Assembly: GCA_027486255.1 (NCBI GenBank)
Contig: JAIXPL010000049.1
Span: 38,284-102,283, forward strand
Reading direction: 5' to 3'
Length of the DNA: 64,000 bases
DNA from: Comamonadaceae bacterium
Lineage (GTDB): Bacteria; Pseudomonadota; Gammaproteobacteria; Burkholderiales; Burkholderiaceae_C
In this document: piece after piece, positions 24,752 to 32,530 of the stretch
Layout: the number at the start of each line of letters is the position of its first letter
Numbering within the stretch: the first letter of the stretch is position 1
Made by a program: the position numbers and the translations under genes
Notes under the pieces: model-generated
Databases searched by the model: none
What the model was told of the DNA's origin: nothing
The model's input: the letters and a program-made list of their open reading frames with translations, nothing else

Positions 24752-27072
24752 GCCAGTAACTCCACCCGTCGCCCAACACAATCCAAATGTAGGCGTTCTG
24801 CCGTAGACCATCGCCGATAGAGCACCTCACCGGCCCCAATTACGGCAGGTAAGCCCAGCTCCCCAGCACGGATTGCCATGTGCGAATTGGCGCCACCCCA
24901 AGCAGTGATAAGGCCGGCAATCGGGTAGGCAAACAGCCAATCAAATCCGGGGTCAGCATTTGGAATACAAACAATCGCGCCTGCCAATAATTCGCGCGCA
25001 TCACACCCCACCACCGGCGCCGTCACATGCTTCTGCGTAATGAAATTAGGTGCAGTCTCCGGCCATTCAAAAGCCCAGACATCCTCGGGTTTGGCGATCA
25101 GCGGCGGCAGTGAAATCTTCAAAGTTTCGGCATAGCGTGCTTTACCTTGTTCAATAGAGCGCAAGAGCACATCTTTCGGATCAGTCGCCGCGACGTGCAG
25201 TTCCTTAAACGCCGCAATATCGCAATAAGCAAGATCCTCGCGGCTGAACCCGTATTGGCCGCCGACTTCGGCGATCAGTGCTAGCGCGTCCGATAGATTG
25301 CGTGTGAAATGGAACTTCGCTAGTTCACGCAGTTCGATGCCCGCCTGCATGAAGTCGAACAGCCCCACCGGATCGGGTTGTAGGCCATGAGCCTCTAGCA
25401 GCTTCACAATTTCACGCATCTGCGGAAGGGTTAGCGCGAACGGTTTGACGGGCTCAGGAACCGGTGGCCGCCGGTTCCAGTCGAAATAAAGCTCAGGTGC
25501 TTCATCGTAGCGAGGAGAGAGAATGTCGTAGGTGCCAGGGCGCAGGTGGCCGTAACGCGCAAAGAAAGTCGCCTTATCCAGCGTAGCGCGATCTCGCGCC
25601 AGTTGGCCGCTTACGGTCGAAACACCACCCATGAAAGCGTCGTAATCAGCCTGCGAGAAAACACCCACGGCCACCAGAGATTTGAGCATCTGCACGGCCA
25701 CAAATCCGGCCCGAGCCAAACCTGCAAACGGCAAGGTGCCATAGCGCTTGGCGTCCTCCAGCAACCAATAGATACGCTCAAGCGGATCGGCACTCGATGC
25801 CAGCAATTCTTCGCGCCGAGCGTTGAGGGTATCGATCTTGGCTGCATCACCTCGCCATAAGCCTTCCCTGGGGTGCACGATTCGGTTGGTCAGTTTTCTC
25901 AAGCTGTGGGCAATCGCCTCGCGCTCGTCCTTCGAGAAGCCGGCCTCCGCCAAGCGCTCCAGCCGCTGCGGCAAATCCAGCGTGTAGCACGAGAAGACAA
26001 TCTCGAACTCCACTTTGTCGTGCAAGGTCGGCTCGGCCAGCAGCCGATCAATGTAGTGATCGACCAGCCGCCCGGCAAGACCCTCATCCAGATCGGCAGG
26101 GATGAAAGAGTTGAATGACAACCGCACATCGATATAAGGTAGCCCGAAGAAATGTGGCATCAACGGGAAGCTGCGCAGATTACGGTAGCCGTAATTGTGG
26201 CGCTGGTAGGCCCAGATGGCGTCGGTGATCAATTCCCGATAGAGCGAGAGTGCCAGCGGCTTCGGGCGGATGCCGACAATCTCTGCCGGGTTCCAATCCG
26301 GCATCACGCCATACACAGTACGCCGCCCCATGAGGAAGGGGTGCGGCTGCATGCCCCGCGCCACCTTGCGCTGGATACTCTCTAGGCGGGCAGCCTGAAC
26401 TGCCTCAGACTCTGGCGATCTAGGCAAGACGAGTGGTCGGACTTGCAGCAACCAAAGCACCTCTTCGTCAGCTTCACGCGTCACCGCGAATTCGCAATCC
26501 AGAGGCACTTGGCCAAACAAGGCCAGCAATTCATCAAGCAGTGCAACAACAGGGGCCAAAGTAGATGCTGGCGGAACAGCGGTATTTGCGGCTTGCTGCC
26601 ACACTCGGCCACCCAGGCCACCCGTGACTGCGGCTGTATCAGAGCCATCCGACCAGTTCACCACCCGGTAGGGCGCACATGTATTGGGGTCGTGCGAAAA
26701 CGCCACGCCGGAGCGCACAACCTGGGTAAGCATCGGCTGGATCAACACCTCATCAGTGAGTTGTACGTCTCCATAGGCTGCAACGACTTTTTCCACCGCC
26801 GGGTCAAGCCCAGCCACCTCCACATTGAGGATGGACAAAAACGCTCCCGCGTTGGATTGCGCTTCCCCATCTTCCTGACCGCAACTTGAGCGCACGATCC
26901 AGGGACCTGCACCCAGACAACCGACGATCCCGGACAGGCACAACGAACGATCCGCCTTCCACTGCGCAACGGTAAAGACACGCAACGGGGCAATGCGTGC
27001 AGTCTTTAGCACACCTTGCAAGGCGGCCAGCGTGCCTGCCTTGGTGGAGAACGCCAGCGCCATGCCAATCAC
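24748..27072 (-). CDS. PEP-synthase-like phosphotransferase, candidate L-glutamine kinase (Cj1418-like)
   Basis: A 774-aa protein with an N-terminal ATP-grasp PEP/pyruvate-binding domain (WIVRSSCGQEDGEAQSNAGAF; LIQPML; GVAFSHDPNT; LLQVRPLVL at ~residue 220), a long middle region, and a C-terminal phosphohistidine swivel domain, GLITAWGGANSHMAIRAGELG, with the catalytic His at ~731. It lacks the large PEP-binding barrel of true PEP synthase. Cj1418, of the same architecture and about the same length, phosphorylates the amide nitrogen of L-glutamine, the first step to methyl phosphoramidate. GTG start overlaps the methyltransferase stop (GTGA). The glutamine substrate is inferred from architecture and neighbours. 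Confidence 0.83.
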   Translation of the reverse strand: MIGMALAFSTKAGTLAALQGVLKTARIAPLRVFTVAQWKADRSLCLSGIVGCLGAGPWIVRSSCGQEDGEAQSNAGAFLSILNVEVAGLDPAVEKVVAAYGDVQLTDEVLIQPMLTQVVRSGVAFSHDPNTCAPYRVVNWSDGSDTAAVTGGLGGRVWQQAANTAVPPASTLAPVVALLDELLALFGQVPLDCEFAVTREADEEVLWLLQVRPLVLPRSPESEAVQAARLESIQRKVARGMQPHPFLMGRRTVYGVMPDWNPAEIVGIRPKPLALSLYRELITDAIWAYQRHNYGYRNLRSFPLMPHFFGLPYIDVRLSFNSFIPADLDEGLAGRLVDHYIDRLLAEPTLHDKVEFEIVFSCYTLDLPQRLERLAEAGFSKDEREAIAHSLRKLTNRIVHPREGLWRGDAAKIDTLNARREELLASSADPLERIYWLLEDAKRYGTLPFAGLARAGFVAVQMLKSLVAVGVFSQADYDAFMGGVSTVSGQLARDRATLDKATFFARYGHLRPGTYDILSPRYDEAPELYFDWNRRPPVPEPVKPFALTLPQMREIVKLLEAHGLQPDPVGLFDFMQAGIELRELAKFHFTRNLSDALALIAEVGGQYGFSREDLAYCDIAAFKELHVAATDPKDVLLRSIEQGKARYAETLKISLPPLIAKPEDVWAFEWPETAPNFITQKHVTAPVVGCDARELLAGAIVCIPNADPGFDWLFAYPIAGLITAWGGANSHMAIRAGELGLPAVIGAGEVLYRRWSTAERLHLDCVGRRVELLA

Positions 27073-27857
27073 CCCTTGCGGCGTGCCGACCAGGCGCGGG
27101 TGAGATAAGTGGCCTCGATAACCTTCAAATCCGCGATCCGTTGCTCAACGAATACAAGGAAGGCATCGAACTTTTGGGGGCCAAGTTGTACGCGCAAGTC
27201 ATTGACGGAGCGCCATGCACCCAAATAACGCTCTGGCGTCATTTCGATCACATGACGTCCTTCCAGATACACAACATCTTCAAAATGAGGCGAAGCCCAC
27301 AATTGCTCGGTCAAGGTTTCGGTGATGCCTGAACGGCCAGAAGAAACGCGCTTGATATTCGGGCGCAGGGTATCAAGGTGAGCCTCGATTTCAACCAACA
27401 AGGGATTCGCCTCGATAAGCCGAGGATTCCACAATGCAGTGAAACGCCCCCCAGCACGTAAGACCCGGCGAAACTCCTTGGTCGCGGTATTGAAGTTGGC
27501 CCAGTGAAAACTTGAGGCCATCGTCAACCAGTCAGCAGAAGCATCCGCAAGGCCAGTAGCCTCGGCACTGGCGGCCAGCCAACGAATGTGGGTGTTCTGG
27601 CTATCGGCCATGCCGTTTTGCCGCATATCGTCATTCGGCTCAACGGCGGTCACAGAGCTAACCCCCGCAGCGTGGACCATTCTTGTCCATATGCCCGTAC
27701 CCGCGCCTACATCTACAAATTCGACTTCTGCAACAGGTTTATTCAAGAGCCCGAGCAGCGCCTTTAGAACGGAAGGGCAATAGTCCGGGCGATTTTGTGA
27801 GTAGTCTTTAGCCAAACCTGTGAAATCACCAGCCTTTAGTGTTTGCATAATCTTCAT
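27069..27857 (-). CDS. Class I SAM-dependent methyltransferase
   Basis: A 262-aa methyltransferase. Motif I is VDVGAGTGIWTRMV (~residues 48-61), the post-I acidic residue is in AVEPNDDM, and ADWLTMASSFHWANF, with RRVLRAGGRFTALWNPR, follows as in the UbiE/Methyltransf_11 group. In the Campylobacter locus, Cj1419 and Cj1420 are methyltransferases linked to the O-methyl group of methyl phosphoramidate; this gene is in the equivalent position. It could instead methylate the sugar. Start and stop both overlap neighbours by 4 bp. Confidence 0.8.
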   Translation of the reverse strand: MKIMQTLKAGDFTGLAKDYSQNRPDYCPSVLKALLGLLNKPVAEVEFVDVGAGTGIWTRMVHAAGVSSVTAVEPNDDMRQNGMADSQNTHIRWLAASAEATGLADASADWLTMASSFHWANFNTATKEFRRVLRAGGRFTALWNPRLIEANPLLVEIEAHLDTLRPNIKRVSSGRSGITETLTEQLWASPHFEDVVYLEGRHVIEMTPERYLGAWRSVNDLRVQLGPQKFDAFLVFVEQRIADLKVIEATYLTRAWSARRKG

Positions 27858-28417
27858 TTCCTTAAACTTAAAATCTGACTTAAATCTGCCGCTAGTGCAG
27901 TGACCGTGCGCTCCGAATCAAACTCCACAATCCAATCGGCCGCTTCCGGCTCGTCGATGGGTAGATCCAACCCGGCCACATGGGTCAATTCGCCGGCATC
28001 AAAGCGGCGATAGATTCCCTTTGGATCACGACGACGCAGTTCTTCCAATGGCACCTTGATGTATACCTCGAAATAGCCAGGAAGGTTTGCGCGATTCCAA
28101 GTGTGCACTTCGCGGAAGAGCGAAATGGTGGCAATAACTACGATTAGCCCCTGCTCGGCGAGCATCTGACACAATTGGGCATAACGCATAGCCAGTGCCA
28201 GGCGAAGGTCACGGCCATGGTTGTGGACGTTCGCATCGGCAACACCCATCAACTCCCGCAAAACATCACCATCTAGCATCACCACGGGCTGTCCCTGCAT
28301 GCGAAGTCGGCGCACCAGCTCGCAAGCAATGGTGGTTTTACCTGCACCCGACAAGCCAGTGATCCACACCACAGAGCCCGAGGGCTGCCCCGAAGGATTG
28401 ATTTCGTACGAACTCAT
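27854..28417 (-). CDS. APS-kinase-family protein, candidate CDP-amidate 3'-kinase (Cj1415-like)
   Basis: A 187-aa P-loop kinase of the adenylylsulfate kinase family: WITGLSGAGKTTIACELVRRL (Walker A), MLDGDVLRELMG, VVIATISLFREVHTWNRANL, and YFEVYIKVPLEELRRRDPKGIYRR, ending with DLPIDEPEAADWIV. APS kinase phosphorylates the 3'-OH of APS. Cj1415, of the same family, phosphorylates the 3'-OH of cytidine diphosphoramidate instead. No ATP sulfurylase or sulfate-reduction gene is near, and all other phosphoramidate enzymes are. Start at ATG 28417, just overlapping the upstream stop. A true APS kinase cannot be excluded from the sequence alone. Confidence 0.82.
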   Translation of the reverse strand: MSSYEINPSGQPSGSVVWITGLSGAGKTTIACELVRRLRMQGQPVVMLDGDVLRELMGVADANVHNHGRDLRLALAMRYAQLCQMLAEQGLIVVIATISLFREVHTWNRANLPGYFEVYIKVPLEELRRRDPKGIYRRFDAGELTHVAGLDLPIDEPEAADWIVEFDSERTVTALAADLSQILSLRK

Positions 28418-29466
28418 ATGCAGTAGCCTAGACGAGCCAGCTTGTCGGAAGTCTCTTTTCCGATCCCAGCACATACTAGTGATTGAATATCTGGATGCCC
28501 TCTGAATATCTGCCGGTAGTTAAAGGCCGTAGACAGCGGCGATTCAAGGACCAGCGATCCCCATCGACGGCGGGATAGGAGACTGGTGATAGTTTCAGAA
28601 ACCGTATCCAAGTTCTCGTGAATTTCTTCAAATCGAATGGACACCACCCCAGGAATTTTCATCCAGGCCAAAGATTCATCTAGAATCTGCTCAAAAGACA
28701 GAAAACTGCAGTGCTCGGCAGGACCGCCAAGTTTGGATGGGATACTGCCTTCAGCCATGAAACTCAAAAAAGCCGGGATATTGGATCGAATATCGTCAAT
28801 CAATCCCATGTTGCCGCCGAACACCTCTTTAACAGCGCCATTGTGAGGCGTCCCGGTCTCACAGTAACGGCGCCACCAGGCCCAATTCGAGAATAAGGAA
28901 TCAACAGGATGACGGAGTACAAACAAGATGCGATGGAATCCATCGTGCAAAGGGCGAAGTAGCAAGGCTTCTGTCTGGTCAGGCTCCATTTGAAAACTCG
29001 ACTGGTGCCTCAAGGTTGCATGGCCCGAGCAGATCAGAGAATGGTTTGCATACATACCGCATGAGGCCAGACCATCTTGAAAAAGGGGAGCCAAGGTTGA
29101 ATGGCTGAGAAAGGCATTTGAAAAGTAGTTTCTTCCTGTCCCAAAGAGTCCGATGACCACCAGAGGGTGAATGTCTTCAGAAGCGTTCACCGCCTCAATA
29201 TAATTCTCCCAAGCCCAGCCTGCATCTTGCCAATAATGGTTTGGATAAGTGTTGTTTGGATGCTGGGCCATGAAATGCAAAAAATCACTTCCAGAGGCTT
29301 CCGGATAAGTTCGTGAAAACCAACCAGGCGAAAAATGCGGACTGGGGGAACGATTCTCTTTGCAACCGGTCTCCACATAATGCCGATAGGCCTCTTCGTT
29401 AGAACCGGCAAAACCGTAGCGATGCCGGTAGAAAGAGGCATCGAAAAACCTGTGCAATCCAGTCAT
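28414..29466 (-). CDS. Sulfotransferase-fold protein, candidate phosphoramidate (or sulfo) transferase
   Basis: A 350-aa protein. Residues ~1-75 form a repeat known from polysaccharide-modifying glycosyltransferases (FDASFYRHRYGF...YRHYVETGCKENRSPSPHFSPGWF). The rest looks like a sulfotransferase: 5'-phosphate loop VVIGLFGTGRNYFSNAFL, 3'-phosphate segment ILFVLRHPVDSLFSNW with the R...S pair, and VSIRFEEI. Sulfotransferases use a 3'-phosphonucleotide donor (PAPS). The adjacent kinase should make a 3'-phospho donor and the CysQ-like enzyme should remove the spent product. Transfer of phosphoramidate from 3'-phospho-CDP-amidate to the flagellar sugar is proposed. Start at ATG 29466 overlaps the upstream stop. 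Confidence 0.72.
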   Translation of the reverse strand: MTGLHRFFDASFYRHRYGFAGSNEEAYRHYVETGCKENRSPSPHFSPGWFSRTYPEASGSDFLHFMAQHPNNTYPNHYWQDAGWAWENYIEAVNASEDIHPLVVIGLFGTGRNYFSNAFLSHSTLAPLFQDGLASCGMYANHSLICSGHATLRHQSSFQMEPDQTEALLLRPLHDGFHRILFVLRHPVDSLFSNWAWWRRYCETGTPHNGAVKEVFGGNMGLIDDIRSNIPAFLSFMAEGSIPSKLGGPAEHCSFLSFEQILDESLAWMKIPGVVSIRFEEIHENLDTVSETITSLLSRRRWGSLVLESPLSTAFNYRQIFRGHPDIQSLVCAGIGKETSDKLARLGYCI

Positions 29467-30131
29467 ACGGTGTCCATTGCGTAGACGCTTGCCCATGACG
29501 GGGCGAGGTACAAGCGGTTTACATACCGAATAAACGAAAACTCATCTCTGATTTGCAGCGGAGAATACAAGGGCCGATGCGAACTTAGCATTACATTGTA
29601 TTGCGCACTCAACACCAGCAGGGCACGTGTTGAAGGTAGTTGGCCTCTTTGGATACCGAAGGTCTCGGCAATGAAACTGGTGGTTGCCGACCCAGTAATC
29701 ATCTGCATGCGGGCCGGGTCATGGTATTGCACCGATTCCTCTTCCGGGATGCCGGCGGCCCTAAAACGGGACTGCAACGTTCCCAGACGCAGCCGCCAGG
29801 GTTTGCGGCATGGCAGGGCCTTTAAGTAGTTATGGAAAACTTTCGATGGATCGGAAACGAAGGTTGGCATGTCGGCAAGTACAAATTGCTGCTGCTTGGC
29901 CATTTGCCTGAGCCCGCCCTCCCCTAAGTTGGCCAGCGAAGTCCAGGACTTGAACCAGACCAAGGCACGCCGTTGCCCAGGGTCCTTTACCAGGTGTAGC
30001 CGCTTGTAGGCTGCCCGGCGACCGTCTTGGCGGACGAAGCACAAGTAATCATGCTGCGATGCATTACGGACATGCCATTTCTGGCGCAAGGTCAAGGTGC
30101 TCAATCCGGCTCTCCTGGAATCACGGCCCAC
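29463..30131 (-). CDS. Protein of unknown function, first gene of the phosphoramidate operon
   Basis: A 222-aa basic, soluble-looking protein with no motif I recognise. Features include aromatic- and Arg-rich segments (RQDGRRAAYKRLHLV; LVWFKSWTSLANLGEGG; KALPCRKPWRLRL) and a TGSATTSFIAETFG stretch. There is no signal peptide or membrane segment. The start is uncertain: the track uses GTG 30131, only about 20 bp after a sigma-54 -12 box, and TTG codons slightly downstream are alternatives. The stop overlaps the transferase start (ATGA), so it belongs to the operon and may be part of the transfer machinery. It is absent from the Campylobacter set as I remember it. Confidence 0.6.
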   Translation of the reverse strand: MGRDSRRAGLSTLTLRQKWHVRNASQHDYLCFVRQDGRRAAYKRLHLVKDPGQRRALVWFKSWTSLANLGEGGLRQMAKQQQFVLADMPTFVSDPSKVFHNYLKALPCRKPWRLRLGTLQSRFRAAGIPEEESVQYHDPARMQMITGSATTSFIAETFGIQRGQLPSTRALLVLSAQYNVMLSSHRPLYSPLQIRDEFSFIRYVNRLYLAPSWASVYAMDTV

Positions 30132-30151
30132 GCCGCATGAACGACAGGTCG

Positions 30152-30169
30152 AAGCAATCTATATGCCAG
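30152..30169 (-). promoter_or_regulatory. Sigma-54 promoter of the phosphoramidate operon
   Basis: The minus strand reads TGGCATATAGATTGCTT with GG-N10-GC spacing. It is the same type as the pseG and activator promoters and divergent from the pseB promoter 70 bp away. Confidence 0.72.
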
Positions 30170-30224
30170 GTATCTATTGCATCCCGGAGGCCCCCAACAC
30201 ACCCAGTCGGGTCAGTTGGCCAGG

Positions 30225-30453
30225 GCTGAACGGGTGTGGCACGCAATCTGCAATACACCCCCAACAGACCATCAAAGGTGTCGAAAAATGGACATGCGCG
30301 TCAAACCCCACACAGATATCTGCGACCAATCCATCCTGATCACAGGCGGAACAGGTTCGTTCGGCCGCGCCTTCGTGCGCAACGTGCTGGACAACTGCCC
30401 CCGCATCAAGCGCCTGGTGGTCTTCAGCCGGGACGAGCTCAAGCAATATGAAA
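30225..30453 (+). repeat. Right copy of the pseB promoter/5'-end direct repeat
   Basis: Intact partner of 21765-21993, about 8.46 kb away and in the same orientation. The two copies bracket the low-GC operon, as expected if that segment was brought in by recombination across the divergent control region and pseB start. Confidence 0.9.
30236..30253 (+). promoter_or_regulatory. Sigma-54 promoter of the pseB operon
   Basis: Plus strand GTGGCACGCAATCTGCAA; GG-N10-GC, nearly consensus. It lies about 37 bp before the pseB ATG and drives pseB-pseC-reductase-fusion-maf. Confidence 0.82.
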
Positions 30454-31334
30454 TGGCTCAGGAGTTCCCGGAGGAAAAATACCCGGCCCTGCGCTTTTTC
30501 CTGGGCGATGTGCGGGACCAGAACCGCCTGCGCCGTGCCCTTCAGGGCATCGACACCGTGGTCCACGCCGCCGCCCTCAAACAAGTGCCTGCGGCCGAAT
30601 ACAACCCCTTTGAGTTCATCCAGACCAACATCATGGGGGCGCAGAACCTCATCGAGGCCTGCCTGGACACCGAGGTCAAGCGCGTGGTGGCCCTGTCCAC
30701 CGACAAAGCGGCGGCCCCCATCAACCTGTACGGCGCCACCAAACTGTGCAGCGACAAGCTGTTCATCGCCGCCAACAACTTCCGCGGCGCGCGCGACCTG
30801 CGGTTTTCCGTGGTGCGCTATGGCAACGTCATGGGCTCGCGCGGCTCGGTCATCCCCTTCTTCATGAACCAGGCCAAGACCGGGCGCCTGTCCATCACCG
30901 ACCCGGGTATGACCCGCTTCAACATTTCGCTCGACGAAGGCGTCGAGATGGTCTGCTGGGCCTTGCAGCATGCCCTGGGCAGTGAGATTTTTGTGCCCAA
31001 GATTCCCTCCTACCGCATCAGCGACGTGGCCGAGGCCATCGGGCCGAGCTGCACGCACGAGGTGGTGGGCTCCCGCCCTGGCGAGAAGATCCATGAGGAA
31101 ATGATCACCCCCAGCGACAGCCCGCACACGGTGGACCTGGGCGATTACTACGCGATCCTGCCCGCAGGCCAGGGCAGCAGCATGAGCGTGGCCCGTTACC
31201 TGGGTATGCGGCAGGCCCAGCAACTCGATGCGGACTTCTCCTACAACTCGGGCACCAACCCCGACTTCCTGACCGTGCCTCAAATCCGGCATCTGATCAG
31301 GGCGCATATCCAGCCTGAATTCGAGCCCGTATGA
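30288..31334 (+). CDS. pseB: UDP-N-acetylglucosamine 4,6-dehydratase (5-inverting) PseB
   Basis: A 348-aa extended SDR that performs C6 dehydration and C5 epimerisation of UDP-GlcNAc, the first step to pseudaminic acid. It has the cofactor motif ILITGGTGSFGRAFV, HAAALKQVPAAEYNPFE, the catalytic ALSTDKAAAPINLYGATK segment typical of PseB/FlaA1, and RYGNVMGSRGSVIPFF. I start it at ATG 30288 (MDMRVKPHT). Upstream codons in the track ORF cover the sigma-54 promoter. The first gene of a five-gene plus-strand operon, it overlaps pseC by 4 bp. Confidence 0.95.
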   Translation: MDMRVKPHTDICDQSILITGGTGSFGRAFVRNVLDNCPRIKRLVVFSRDELKQYEMAQEFPEEKYPALRFFLGDVRDQNRLRRALQGIDTVVHAAALKQVPAAEYNPFEFIQTNIMGAQNLIEACLDTEVKRVVALSTDKAAAPINLYGATKLCSDKLFIAANNFRGARDLRFSVVRYGNVMGSRGSVIPFFMNQAKTGRLSITDPGMTRFNISLDEGVEMVCWALQHALGSEIFVPKIPSYRISDVAEAIGPSCTHEVVGSRPGEKIHEEMITPSDSPHTVDLGDYYAILPAGQGSSMSVARYLGMRQAQQLDADFSYNSGTNPDFLTVPQIRHLIRAHIQPEFEPV

Positions 31335-32530
31335 GCCCACCGGCGCCGATTCCCTACGGCCGTCAGTCAATCAGCGAAGACGATATCGCCGCTGTGGAGC
31401 GCGTGCTGCGCAGCGACTGGCTGACCCAGGGGCCTGCCGTTCCCGCCTTTGAAGCAGCGCTGGCGCGCCATGTGGGCGCCGCTCATGCCGTGGCCGTGAA
31501 CAGCGCCACCAGCGCCCTGCACCTGGCCTGCCTGGCGCTGGACGTGGGCCCGGGCGATGTGGTGTGGACTTCGCCCATCAGCTTCGTGGCCAGCAGCAAC
31601 TGCGCGCTCTACTGCGGGGCTGAGGTGGACTTTGTCGACATTGATGCGCGCAGCTACAACCTGAGCATCGAGGCCCTGCGCGCCAAGCTGGAGCTCGCCC
31701 GCACCCAGGGCCAAGTGCCCAAGGTCGTGATCCCGGTTCACCTGGCCGGCCAGTCTTGCGACATGGCGGCCCTGCACGCACTCTCCCAGACCTACGGCTT
31801 TCGCATCATCGAGGACGCCTCGCACGCCGTCGGCGCGCACTACCTGGGCCAGCCCGTGGGCAATGGCCGCTACAGCGACATCACGGTCTTTAGCTTCCAC
31901 CCCGTCAAGATCATCACCAGTGCCGAAGGCGGCATGGCACTGACCAATGACGCGGCCCTGGCCCAGCGCATGGCGCGCCTGCGTAGCCACGGCATCACCC
32001 GCGAAGCCGATGAAATGACCGAGCCCAGCCACGGCCCCTGGTACTACCAGCAGCTGGAACTGGGCTGGAACTACCGCATGACCGAGCTCCAGGCCGCCCT
32101 GGGCCTGAGCCAGCTCAGCCGGCTGGACGCCTTTGTGGCGCGCCGCCGCGCCCTGGCCGCGCGCTACAACACCCTGCTGGCCGGCCTGCCCTGCCAGCGG
32201 CCTTGGCAGCACCCGGACACCGCCTCCAGCTGGCATCTGTATGTGATTCGCTTGCAGGAACCCCTGGCACCCGGCCGCCACCGGCAGGTGTTTGAAGCCC
32301 TGCGTGCGCAAGGTATCGGCGTGAACCTGCACTACATCCCCATTCACCTGCAGCCCTATTACCAGGCCCGCTACGACCAGGCCCGCTACGGCCAGCGCCA
32401 CCTGCCCGAGGCAGAGCAGTACTACCGGCAGGCCATCAGCCTGCCCTTGCACGCCGAACTCAGCGATGCAGAGCAAGACCGTGTGGTCGCGGCCCTGCAC
32501 CAAGCACTGCATACACGCCATGCCGGATAA
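31331..32530 (+). CDS. pseC: UDP-4-amino-4,6-dideoxy-N-acetyl-beta-L-altrosamine aminotransferase PseC
   Basis: A 399-aa PLP-dependent DegT/DnrJ/EryC1-family enzyme that aminates the PseB product at C4. It has IPYGRQSISEDDIAAVERVLRSDWLTQGP at the start, HVGAAHAVAVNSATSALHLA, EDASHAVGAHYLGQPVGN, FSFHPVKIITSAEGG with the PLP lysine, and WNYRMTELQAALGLSQL. Length and N-terminus are typical of PseC. It overlaps pseB (ATGA) and the next gene by 11 bp. Confidence 0.95.
   Translation: MSPPAPIPYGRQSISEDDIAAVERVLRSDWLTQGPAVPAFEAALARHVGAAHAVAVNSATSALHLACLALDVGPGDVVWTSPISFVASSNCALYCGAEVDFVDIDARSYNLSIEALRAKLELARTQGQVPKVVIPVHLAGQSCDMAALHALSQTYGFRIIEDASHAVGAHYLGQPVGNGRYSDITVFSFHPVKIITSAEGGMALTNDAALAQRMARLRSHGITREADEMTEPSHGPWYYQQLELGWNYRMTELQAALGLSQLSRLDAFVARRRALAARYNTLLAGLPCQRPWQHPDTASSWHLYVIRLQEPLAPGRHRQVFEALRAQGIGVNLHYIPIHLQPYYQARYDQARYGQRHLPEAEQYYRQAISLPLHAELSDAEQDRVVAALHQALHTRHAG

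Noticed and set aside
24748-27072. Phosphoenolpyruvate synthase
   Set aside because: The N- and C-terminal domains are PpsA-like, but there is no large PEP-binding barrel after the swivel domain and the protein ends shortly after the catalytic His. The context fits glutamine kinase.
27854-28417. Reading the APS-kinase-like and CysQ-like genes as assimilatory sulfate metabolism
   Set aside because: No ATP sulfurylase, PAPS reductase or sulfite reductase is nearby. All immediate operon partners match phosphoramidate synthesis instead. Sulfation stays open as an alternative but is not the main call.
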